A stretch of 64,000 bases of DNA. Origin: Pseudobutyrivibrio sp. (GTDB lineage Bacteria > Bacillota > Clostridia > Lachnospirales > Lachnospiraceae). Positions within the stretch are counted from its first letter, which is position 1. Each line of letters starts with the position of its first letter. Of the stretch, positions 54,882-62,436 are shown piece by piece. Below the pieces are notes generated by a model that was not told the origin of the DNA, did no database searches, and was given only the letters and a program-made list of their open reading frames with translations. The stretch covers positions 1 through 64,000 of the forward strand of contig NZ_JAFUSK010000028.1 in NCBI RefSeq assembly GCF_017471675.1. The letters are read 5' to 3'. Made by a program: the position numbers and the translations under genes.

Positions 54882-56126
54882 ATGAATAGAAAAATTGCAG
54901 TAGCTGGTACTGGCTACGTAGGATTATCTATAGCTACGTTATTAGCGCAGCACAATCACGTAATGGCTGTAGATGTTATCCCAGAAAAGGTAGATTTAAT
55001 CAATAACAAAAAGTCTCCAATCGTAGACCCAGAGATTGAAGATTATCTTGCAAATAAGGAGCTTGACCTTACAGCTACACTTGATGGAGAGAGTGCATAT
55101 AAGGATGCAGAGTTCGTAGTTATTGCAACACCTACAAATTATGATAGTACAAAGGATTACTTTGATACTTCTGCTGTAGAGGCAGTTATCGAGCTTGTTC
55201 AGAAGGTTAATCCTAATGCATACATGGTGATTAAGTCTACAATCCCTGTAGGCTACACTAAGAGAATTCGTGAGAAAATGGGCTCTGATAAGATTTTGTT
55301 TAGTCCTGAGTTCCTTCGTGAATCAAGAGCACTTTATGATAATCTTTATCCAAGCCGTATCATCGTTGGTACAGATGAAAAGGATGCTGCTCTTACAAAG
55401 GCAGCCCATGAGTTTGCTGCACTTCTTCAGGAAGGTGCAATTAAGGAAAACATTGATACTCTTGTAATGGGATTTACAGAGGCAGAGGCTGTAAAGCTTT
55501 TTGCTAATACTTATCTTGCACTTCGTGTAAGCTATTTCAACGAGCTTGATACTTACGCAGAGACAAAGGGCTTGGATACACAGGCGATTATCAAGGGAGT
55601 TTGCCTCGACCCACGTATCTCTGACCAGTATAACAATCCTTCATTTGGTTACGGCGGATACTGCCTACCAAAGGATACCAAGCAGTTACTTGCAAACTAC
55701 AACGATGTTCCACAGGAGCTTATCCGTGCCATCGTTGAATCAAATAGAACACGTAAGGATTTCATCGCTGACCAGGTTCTTAAAAAGGCTGGCTACTATG
55801 GCTATGGCGAATCTAACCAGTATAGCAAGGAAGCAGAAAAGGAAGTAACAATCGGTGTATATCGCCTGACTATGAAGTCTAACTCTGATAACTTCCGTCA
55901 GTCTTCAATTCAAGGTGTTATGAAGCGTGTAAAGGCTAAGGGCGCTACCGTAATCATCTACGAGCCAACATTAGAGGACGGCACTACATTCTTTGGCTCT
56001 CGTGTAGTCAACGACCTTGCCAAGTTCAAGGCCCTCAGCAACGCCATCATTGCCAACCGCTACAACCCTTGCCTCGACGACGTCCGCGACAAGGTATATA
56101 CCAGAGATGTATTTTCTCGTGACTAA
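54882..56126 (+). CDS. ugd: UDP-glucose 6-dehydrogenase (nucleotide-sugar dehydrogenase)
   Basis: The protein has 414 residues. It oxidises UDP-glucose (or a related nucleotide sugar) to the uronic acid with two NAD. Motifs seen: the Rossmann start [45 protein letters not shown], the Lys in [12 protein letters not shown] and the catalytic Cys in [15 protein letters not shown] (about 260). It is the short UDP-GlcDH class. The AGGAG before the ATG overlaps the end of the upstream structured element. UDP-glucuronate would feed the polysaccharide made by the genes around it. Confidence 0.93.
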   Translation: MNRKIAVAGTGYVGLSIATLLAQHNHVMAVDVIPEKVDLINNKKSPIVDPEIEDYLANKELDLTATLDGESAYKDAEFVVIATPTNYDSTKDYFDTSAVEAVIELVQKVNPNAYMVIKSTIPVGYTKRIREKMGSDKILFSPEFLRESRALYDNLYPSRIIVGTDEKDAALTKAAHEFAALLQEGAIKENIDTLVMGFTEAEAVKLFANTYLALRVSYFNELDTYAETKGLDTQAIIKGVCLDPRISDQYNNPSFGYGGYCLPKDTKQLLANYNDVPQELIRAIVESNRTRKDFIADQVLKKAGYYGYGESNQYSKEAEKEVTIGVYRLTMKSNSDNFRQSSIQGVMKRVKAKGATVIIYEPTLEDGTTFFGSRVVNDLAKFKALSNAIIANRYNPCLDDVRDKVYTRDVFSRD

Positions 56127-56146
56127 GCAATTTTTTAATTTTAAAT

Positions 56147-56278
56147 GAGGCATGTACACAACCTCGGCAAGCGCGAGCAAGAGGGCCCCATTCAGCTAAG
56201 GAGGGACCCTTTAGGGAGGTTCCCTTGGCTGAAATGGGAGATGGCTTGCGGGAGCACGGAGAACTAGGAACATGCCGG
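56147..56278 (+). ncRNA. Putative structured RNA element, copy 2 (before the RlmI-like gene)
   Basis: Helices at equivalent places to copy 1: GGCATGT (56149-56155) with ACATGCC (56270-56276); GCAAG (56177-56181) with CTTGC (56245-56249); CCATTCAGCTAAGG (56188-56201) with 56223-56237, one bulge and one G-U; apical CCC (56207-56209) with GGG (56214-56216). GCGCGAG (56171-56177) and GGGAGC (56250-56255) are conserved, and so is CTAGGA just before the closing strand. The paired bases differ from copy 1 on both sides of each helix. Confidence 0.55.
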
Positions 56279-56295
56279 AGTATATTAATTATCTT

Positions 56296-57504
56296 ATGGA
56301 AGCAATTGTAACATTAAAAAAGGGCGAAGGCCGTACTATTAAGGCCGGCGGCGCCTGGATATTCGACAACGAAATAGACACAGTAATGGGCTCCTTCGAA
56401 AACGGAGACATTGTCATTGTTCATGATTTTGATGGGTATATGATGGGCCGCGGCTTCATCAACACTAATTCAAAGATTAGAGTGCGTATGATGACAAGAG
56501 ATAAAGAGCAGCTTATAGATGATGATTTTATTGCCATGCGAGTAAAGAATGCATGGGAGTATCGTAAATCAGTGCTGCTAGAGAAGGATTTGAATTGCTG
56601 TAGAGTAATTTTTGGCGAGGCAGATTTCCTGCCTGGTCTTGTAATTGATAAGTATGATGATGTGCTTGTGGTGGAATCATTGGCACTTGGTATTGATAGA
56701 TTCAAGGTACAGATTGTAGAGCATCTTAAGTCGCTTATGGCAGAGGATGGATTTAATATCCGTGGTGTATATGAGCGTAGCGATGCAGCTGTTCGTAAGA
56801 AGGAAGGATTGGCACCATATAAGGGATTTATCGGTGAAGAGTTTGATACAAATGTAGAGATTGTAGAAAACGGCGTTCACTATATGGTGGATGTGGTGAA
56901 TGGTCAAAAGACAGGATTCTTCCTTGATCAGAAGTACAATCGTCTGGCTATTCAGCGCTTATGTAAGGGCAAGAAGGTTCTTGACTGCTTTACCCACATG
57001 GGAACATTCGCTCTTAATGCAGGTATCGCAGGGGCTAAAGATGTAACAGGACTTGATATATCCGAGTTTGCTGTATCACAGGCTACTGCAAATGCCAAGC
57101 TTAATGGCTTAGATGAAACTGTTAAGTTTCGTCAGGCAAATGTGCTGGATGAACTTCCAAAGCTCGCAGAAGCTGGAGAAAAATATGATGTGGTAATATT
57201 GGATCCACCAGCATTTACAAAATCTCGTGAAGCAACAAAGAATGCCATGAAGGGCTACCGCGAGATTAACATGAAGGGGTTGAAGCTTGTTAAAGATGGC
57301 GGCTATTTAGCTACCTGCTCATGTTCACATTTCATGACACAGGATTTGTTTGTAAAAGTAATCGGCCAGGCTGCCAAGGCTGCTCATAAGCGCCTTCGCC
57401 AGGTAGAGTTCCGCACTCAGGCACCAGACCACCCAATTCTTTGGGCTGCAGATGAAAGCTATTATCTAAAGTTCTTAGTGTTCCAGGTGGTGGATGAGAA
57501 ATAA
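56296..57504 (+). CDS. Class I SAM-dependent rRNA methyltransferase (RlmI-like)
   Basis: The protein has about 402 residues. An N-terminal PUA domain (VTLKKGEGRTIKAGGAWIFDNEI) and an EEHEE-like domain precede the methyltransferase: VVNGQKTGFFLDQKYNR, VLDCFTHMGTFALNAG (SAM loop), LDPPAFTKSREA (the DPPxF catalytic motif) and TCSCSHFM. RlmI makes m5C1962 in 23S rRNA; related members differ in target. The start is uncertain: ATG 56296 fits the family N-terminus but has only a distant GGAG; ATG 56272 has GGAG ten bases upstream but lies in the structured element. Confidence 0.88.
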   Translation: MEAIVTLKKGEGRTIKAGGAWIFDNEIDTVMGSFENGDIVIVHDFDGYMMGRGFINTNSKIRVRMMTRDKEQLIDDDFIAMRVKNAWEYRKSVLLEKDLNCCRVIFGEADFLPGLVIDKYDDVLVVESLALGIDRFKVQIVEHLKSLMAEDGFNIRGVYERSDAAVRKKEGLAPYKGFIGEEFDTNVEIVENGVHYMVDVVNGQKTGFFLDQKYNRLAIQRLCKGKKVLDCFTHMGTFALNAGIAGAKDVTGLDISEFAVSQATANAKLNGLDETVKFRQANVLDELPKLAEAGEKYDVVILDPPAFTKSREATKNAMKGYREINMKGLKLVKDGGYLATCSCSHFMTQDLFVKVIGQAAKAAHKRLRQVEFRTQAPDHPILWAADESYYLKFLVFQVVDEK

Positions 57505-57551
57505 TTAAATGAGAAAATACTGATTGCAGATACAAAGTCATAAGATATATT

Positions 57552-57585
57552 AAACGCCCACATTTATAAAAGAATGTGGGCGTTT
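57552..57585. terminator. Bidirectional terminator
   Basis: AAACGCCCACATT (57552-57564) pairs perfectly with AATGTGGGCGTTT (57573-57585). It serves the convergent methyltransferase and nitronate-monooxygenase-like genes. Confidence 0.88.
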
Positions 57586-57591
57586 GAAAAA

Positions 57592-58677
57592 TTAAATGTG
57601 ATTAGATGTCGCTAATGTAGAATTGCACTCACTAAGAAGTTCATTAATAAGATTTTTTACTGATAGGATTTCTTTTACTCTGGATGCATTTTCACCGCAG
57701 AAGAATAATCCTTCTTCACGGTTACCTTCCACAGCAGCAATAAGAGCGCGGCTGATGCAGTAAGGCACTTTGTCGCCCTTTGGGCAGGCGGTTAGGCAGT
57801 TGTTGCATTTTTCAGCAAAGAAGGTCTTGCCCCTTTCCAGGCTTTGCAGCAGAGGGGTGTATACAGCTCTTGCTGGCATGCCTACAGGGCTTTTGATGAT
57901 TCTTATATCATCACAAGTGCTATCTACAATCACCTGCTTAAATGTATCTGAGGCATCACATTCATCTGTAGCAATAAATCTTGTACCAATTTGCACACCG
58001 TCAGCACCGGCATTTATAGCATCTGCCATATCTTTGCCAGTAAATATTCCACCACCTAGGAACACTCTGATTTTCTTATGAAATTTCTCTTCAAAAGGTT
58101 TGATGACTTCCAACACTTCCTTTAGGATATCTAAGTTTTCCTGACAGGTATCTTCTTCAAGATTTTCTCTTGAAAATCCCAGGTGTCCACCAGCCTTGTG
58201 ACCTTCGATTACTATGAAGTCAGGCAGTATGCCGGATTTTTGTGAGAATGTTTTGCATAGAAGCATAGCAGCCTTTTTGCTTGAAACGATTGGGGCAAAG
58301 AGTGTGTTTGTATTCTTTACAAGCTCTGCCAGCTTTAAAGGAAGGCCAGCGCCTGATATGATGGCATCTGCTCCAGCAGCTATGGCTGCTTTTACAGTCT
58401 CTTCATAGTGGCTGACTGCAACCATGATGTTTACACCAATCAATCCCTTGCCACCAGATATCTCCTTTGCTCTTTTAATGTGTTCTTTTAGGGCACGGAT
58501 GTTGGCTTCAAATGGGTTTTTAAGGAAATCAGGTTCCTTAAAGCCAATGTTTACAGAGCTGATTACACCCATGCAACCTTCTTTAGCCACATTACCAGCC
58601 AGCTCTGAAAGGGATACGCCTATTCCCATCCCTCCTTGGATAATTCCATGTGCTAGTTCTTTTCCATTAATATTCAT
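57592..58677 (-). CDS. Nitronate monooxygenase / FabK-like flavoprotein with Cys-rich tail
   Basis: The protein has 361 residues. It is an FMN-dependent TIM barrel: IIQGGMGIGVSLSELAG, GVNIMVAV, AGADAIISGAGLP, the His of EGHKAGGHLGF and GGGIFTGKDMADAINAGADGVQIGTRFIAT. These are shared by nitronate monooxygenase (NPD), enoyl-ACP reductase II (FabK) and trans-2-enoyl relatives, so the substrate is open. The tail CNNCLTACPKGDKVPYCISRAL holds four Cys and could bind a metal or iron-sulphur cluster, a subgroup feature in Clostridia. It has its own promoter region and stands alone. Confidence 0.85.
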   Translation of the reverse strand: MNINGKELAHGIIQGGMGIGVSLSELAGNVAKEGCMGVISSVNIGFKEPDFLKNPFEANIRALKEHIKRAKEISGGKGLIGVNIMVAVSHYEETVKAAIAAGADAIISGAGLPLKLAELVKNTNTLFAPIVSSKKAAMLLCKTFSQKSGILPDFIVIEGHKAGGHLGFSRENLEEDTCQENLDILKEVLEVIKPFEEKFHKKIRVFLGGGIFTGKDMADAINAGADGVQIGTRFIATDECDASDTFKQVIVDSTCDDIRIIKSPVGMPARAVYTPLLQSLERGKTFFAEKCNNCLTACPKGDKVPYCISRALIAAVEGNREEGLFFCGENASRVKEILSVKNLINELLSECNSTLATSNHI

Positions 58678-58833
58678 TTTTTGTCTCCATAAATAGCTTT
58701 TAAATATTTAACTAAGTCATTTGAATAATACATATTACTGCTGGGTTTGTCAATTATCTAATTCAAAATATTTAATATAAATTTTGATAAAATGTATCAG
58801 TTTTGTTATTATTAGACCAAAGAAAGGGGTATT

Positions 58834-59643
58834 ATGAAAAACAAAATTATATCTTTGTCAATTTTAATAGCCATAATGCTGACAGGCTGTGAAGATGCAA
58901 TTCCTGGCGATGACTACGGCGTGTACATCGGCGCTGAGTACAGTGAGCTTCCAGAGGATGCAAGCTTTGATGTGCTTGTCATTGATGCTCAGTATTATAC
59001 TGCTGATGAAATCGCAAGCCTTAAAGAGACAAATGGTGAAATCTATTCATATTTGAATGTAGGCTCTGTGGAAAGCTTTAGGGATTACTATGAGGATTAT
59101 GAGGATATAACTACAGGCTCTTACGAAAATTGGGAAGACGAGCGCTGGGTGGATGTAAGCAATCCTAAGTGGCAGGAGTTTGTGTTAGGTGAGCTTGCCC
59201 CACAGCTGATAGAAAAGGATATCGATGGATTCTTCATTGATAACTGCGATGTTTATTATATTGATCCAAGAGAGGAGATATATCAGGCTTTGACTGACAT
59301 GCTTTCTAGCCTAAAAGCAACTGGCAAGGCTGTCATCGTAAATGGCGGAGACTCCTACGTTTCCCGCTACCTAGACGAAAACGACACCCTATCAACAGTC
59401 ATAGACGGCGTCAACCAGGAAACCGTCTACACATTCATCAACTGGGACGAGGGCACCTTCGGTGAAGCCACAAAGGACGACAACGAATACTTCCTGGACT
59501 ACCTGGAGCGCGTCAGCGACGCTGGCGGTGAAGTATATCTCTTAGAATACACCACCGATGACAAGCTAGCCCGCTACATCCAAGACGAAGCAGACGCCCT
59601 AGGCTACCATGTGTATGTATCTCCTACGCTAGAGCTAAAATAA
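58834..59643 (+). CDS. Lipoprotein of the GH114 (endo-alpha-1,4-polygalactosaminidase-like) family
   Basis: The protein has 269 residues. The lipobox is IMLTGC (about 15-20). The barrel of the GH114/TM1410 group shows FDVLVIDAQYYTADEIASLK, IYSYLNVGSVESFRDYY, the Asp-rich KDIDGFFIDNCDVYY and AVIVNGGDSYV, then INQETVYTF-like VNQETVYTFINWDEG. Members cut alpha-1,4-galactosaminan or related exopolysaccharides. Anchored outside the cell it could trim the organism's own glycan; the last third uses more C-ending codons than the first. A strong terminator follows. Confidence 0.85.
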   Translation: MKNKIISLSILIAIMLTGCEDAIPGDDYGVYIGAEYSELPEDASFDVLVIDAQYYTADEIASLKETNGEIYSYLNVGSVESFRDYYEDYEDITTGSYENWEDERWVDVSNPKWQEFVLGELAPQLIEKDIDGFFIDNCDVYYIDPREEIYQALTDMLSSLKATGKAVIVNGGDSYVSRYLDENDTLSTVIDGVNQETVYTFINWDEGTFGEATKDDNEYFLDYLERVSDAGGEVYLLEYTTDDKLARYIQDEADALGYHVYVSPTLELK

Positions 59644-59650
59644 AATTATT

Positions 59651-59712
59651 AATCCTGTCACAAGAAATATGGAATATCCCATAATTTCATTCAGCTTGTG
59701 ACAGGATTTTTT
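59651..59712 (+). terminator. Terminator whose stem seeds the CTGTCACAAG repeats
   Basis: AATCCTGTCACAAG (59651-59664) pairs perfectly with CTTGTGACAGGATT (59695-59708), followed by T to 59712. It lies eight bases after the GH114 stop. The same word recurs in the tandem array that follows. Confidence 0.8.
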
Positions 59713-59738
59713 CTATCACACTATAATATCCGTTTTGT

Positions 59739-59940
59739 CTGTCACAAGGGCAATGGAAAATGTGGGTTTGTGGGGATATTTGTGACAGAAATCAGCCAGA
59801 TTCAGCGAAATCCTGTCACAAGGGTAACGGAAATATAGGATTTGTAGGCTATGCTGTGACAGAAATCAGCCAGATTCAGTGAAATCCTGTCACAAGGGCA
59901 ACGGAAAATGTGGGTTTGTGAGCAATGTTGTGACAGAAGA
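59739..59940. repeat. 74-base tandem repeat, each unit a hairpin
   Basis: CTGTCACAAGGG starts at 59739, 59813 and 59887, an exact period of 74. Each unit closes with TGTGACAGAA (about 59782, 59856, 59930), so CTGTCACA pairs with TGTGACAG in every unit; the first two are followed by an identical linker containing ATCAGCCAGATTCAG. The third unit lacks the linker and runs into the upstream region of the M15 gene. Confidence 0.85.
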
Positions 59941-59986
59941 TAGTAATAGGTTATACTTGTGTCAGAGAGATTGAGTGAGGTGGAAC

Positions 59987-60802
59987 ATGAAGAGATATGT
60001 TGCAATTCTAGTGTGCATAGTGCTATTAGTAACACTGGGGGCCTGTAGAAAAGATGAAGAGCAGCAACCAGCCAAAGAAGTTGGTGAATCAATAAAAACT
60101 GAAGATAATTTCAAACAATACAAAGACAAAACTACAGACGAAAACCAAGTACCAAACAATGAATCAAATAACGACAACACCACAGGGGAAGCAAAAATGA
60201 CTACAACAAATGTGAAAGACACAGAAAACTTTTACGGGATAGAATTCACAGAGGACAGTGATATTTTTACTAGAATCAAAGGGAAATCCTATAAGGATGA
60301 CTGCACAGTGCCATTATCGGATTTACGATATCTACATGTACTTCACGTGGGATTTGATGGGCAAGCCCATGAAGGGGAGATAATCTGCAACAAGGCTATA
60401 GCAGAAGATTTGCTGGAGATATTTGAACAGCTGTATGAAGCAGGTTATCAGATAGAAAAGATTAAGCTGGTGGATGAATATAATGCAGAGGATGAAGCAT
60501 CAATGGCTGATAACAATTCATCCTGCTTCAACTTTAGATTTATTAGCCACACAACCAAGATTTCCAACCACGGCAAAGGAATGGCCATAGACATCAATCC
60601 CCTCTATAACCCATACATCAAAACAGTTAATGGCAACCTCAACATAGAGCCAGCCAACAGCACTCCATACGTAGACCGCGCCGCCGATTTCCCACACAAA
60701 ATCGACGAAACCGACTTGGCTTACCAGCTCTTTACCGCCCACGGCTTTTCCTGGGGCGGCGCCTGGACCACCTCAAAGGACTACCAGCACTTTGAGAAGT
60801 GA
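59987..60802 (+). CDS. Lipoprotein M15-family peptidase (D-Ala-D-Ala carboxypeptidase/VanY-like)
   Basis: The protein has 271 residues. The lipobox is VTLGAC (about 14-19), followed by a charged linker of some 60 residues rich in Lys, Glu and Asn. The M15 domain (about 110-271) holds the zinc ligands: His and Asp in SNHGKGMAIDINP and the last His in DYQHFE, together with GFSWGGAW, which points to the M15C group that cuts peptidoglycan peptides. GAGG lies six bases before the ATG at 59987; the GTG at 59975 is less likely. Confidence 0.88.
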   Translation: MKRYVAILVCIVLLVTLGACRKDEEQQPAKEVGESIKTEDNFKQYKDKTTDENQVPNNESNNDNTTGEAKMTTTNVKDTENFYGIEFTEDSDIFTRIKGKSYKDDCTVPLSDLRYLHVLHVGFDGQAHEGEIICNKAIAEDLLEIFEQLYEAGYQIEKIKLVDEYNAEDEASMADNNSSCFNFRFISHTTKISNHGKGMAIDINPLYNPYIKTVNGNLNIEPANSTPYVDRAADFPHKIDETDLAYQLFTAHGFSWGGAWTTSKDYQHFEK

Positions 60803-60815
60803 CGTATTGAAGCCC

Positions 60816-60899
60816 GCCTGTTACGCTGTCAATAAATATATTACACCGTCGCGAGATTGGCTCCTTGTGTAATATATTCATTGACAGCTACAGGCTCAT
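60816..60899. repeat. Covarying intergenic hairpin repeat, copy B
   Basis: GCCTGT (60816-60821) pairs with ACAGGC (60890-60895); inside, 60827-60845 pairs with 60868-60886 over 19 bases with one mismatch. The boundary words match copy A at 5151, but the second base pair of the outer helix is exchanged (GGCTGT/ACAGCC there, GCCTGT/ACAGGC here) and the inner stem is unrelated. Confidence 0.7.
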
Positions 60900-60934
60900 T
60901 CTAAACATCTGGTTCGCGGCTTCACTACCTAGGC

Positions 60935-62434
60935 CTACGCTGCGAAGTGGAGCAGGAAGAATGGAAAGTTGCCGTAGAAGAGTAGGAAGGCGTAGCCTAA
61001 TCCTATGGCGTAAATTAGTTGGTTGTAGAACATGCGCTTGCCGAAGTTGGCAAGTGGTCCATTTACGGTGATTTCTTCTGTTTCGGCATTAAATCCGTTG
61101 TCTAAAAGTAGGCTAACAAGGATGACGACAAGTGATAGTGCCAAAACAGGTATAAATGGTAAATAATATCTAGAGGCGAATCCGCCTAAATATCCACGTG
61201 TAAGATAAGTTCCATAAGCGCTCTTAAGCTGATAGATGAATGTGAGTACACAGGAAATCCATCCAGCCTGAAGTGGCAGGGCAAGTGAGCCGGCCTTCTT
61301 GTTTACTATTGGAATGAATAGTAGTACAGGCAACACCCAAAGTAGCTCGAAAGGTATAGCGGTGAGACTGTAGGTGAAGGTCTTCATAAAACGATGTATT
61401 GATTCGATTCCTGACCATGACAGGAAAAATCGCTCAAAGTAATATGAAAGATATTCATTAAATGTGAAGCTTGTTCTGTCAGCCTTGTCCACATAATATA
61501 TCGTATTTTCGAAGTACTCCTTGCTGCAAATAAGCTCTAAGGATGGATGGATTGTTCCGTAGCGGTTGTACACAAGGATGTAGTAAAGTGCTGCAATTGC
61601 GTAAACAGGAAGTGATAATAAAAACTCTTTGGCAAATAAAGCCTTAAGGCTGCGCTCTTTAATCATGGTAACGATAAGAACAATAAGAGCCATAAATATG
61701 CAAAGCATTGCGGTAGTAAGCTTTGTTAGAAGTGATGCTGAGATTCCAGCAGCAATTAGCATGTAGGTGCTAAGACCGCGCTTTTTTTCGCAAAATCTAA
61801 TGAGCCCTAAGATGCAGATGGCACCTGTAACAAGAGCCAGGGCGTCATTTGTAACGGCACATAATTCATAGGAAAGCATAGGAATGCTTGTGATGGTGAT
61901 AGCGTATAAAAGATGTAGCCAAGGACGCTGTTTTGTTATGCGAGAGTAGCCAATGTAAAGCATAATGCCAACACCAATGAGAGATATGGCAAGACTGAAA
62001 TATCTAAGCTGCATCTTTTGGATGGTTACAACCAACTCTGATTCAGTAGGGGCGAAACCACCAGCTAATCTCATAATGTGATAATAAAGAGGTGGATGGC
62101 AAAGATAGTTGACAAGTGATTGTTGATATTCATAGTTTGGTTCAGTAGACCACTTCATCATTGCATTGTTAAATATATGCATGTCCTCAAAATGAGGAAT
62201 AATCTCATTTGTTTCCTTAAGATAATATACATAGGCAATGTGGGCAGATTCGTCAGGAGATGAATCTGGTACATAATGTGCAAAAAACACACCCATCGCT
62301 GCAGTGTAAATCAAAAAGAAAATGTATACGCCTCTGATAAATGCCAAACGGCCCTTTTTCTTCACACCAAAATAAAAAGTACCAATGGCGATTATTCCAA
62401 ATAAAATCATTAAAGAATATGCTAAAGCTTTCAT
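60935..62434 (-). CDS. Polytopic GT-C-like membrane protein (DUF2142/ArnT-like)
   Basis: The protein has 499 residues and about eleven hydrophobic segments. The first outer loop holds the acidic motif VPDSSPDESAHIAYVYYL, typical of lipid-linked sugar or aminosugar transferases with the GT-C fold. The next loop includes NYLCHPPLYYHIMRLAGG, the aromatic/His patch of the same fold. It likely modifies a glycan or lipid outside the membrane. The ATG at 62434 has GGAG nearby; it begins three bases after the flippase gene, so both lie on one minus-strand operon. Confidence 0.8.
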   Translation of the reverse strand: MKALAYSLMILFGIIAIGTFYFGVKKKGRLAFIRGVYIFFLIYTAAMGVFFAHYVPDSSPDESAHIAYVYYLKETNEIIPHFEDMHIFNNAMMKWSTEPNYEYQQSLVNYLCHPPLYYHIMRLAGGFAPTESELVVTIQKMQLRYFSLAISLIGVGIMLYIGYSRITKQRPWLHLLYAITITSIPMLSYELCAVTNDALALVTGAICILGLIRFCEKKRGLSTYMLIAAGISASLLTKLTTAMLCIFMALIVLIVTMIKERSLKALFAKEFLLSLPVYAIAALYYILVYNRYGTIHPSLELICSKEYFENTIYYVDKADRTSFTFNEYLSYYFERFFLSWSGIESIHRFMKTFTYSLTAIPFELLWVLPVLLFIPIVNKKAGSLALPLQAGWISCVLTFIYQLKSAYGTYLTRGYLGGFASRYYLPFIPVLALSLVVILVSLLLDNGFNAETEEITVNGPLANFGKRMFYNQLIYAIGLGYAFLLFYGNFPFFLLHFAA

Positions 62435-62436
62435 TC

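Noticed and set aside
56421..56907. Minus-strand frames opposite the RlmI-like gene
   Set aside because: The sense frame has clear family motifs; the antisense readings show no domain and no start signal.
59739..59940. CRISPR-like repeat pattern
   Set aside because: Units are direct 74-base duplications with conserved linkers, not unique spacers, and there are no cas genes.
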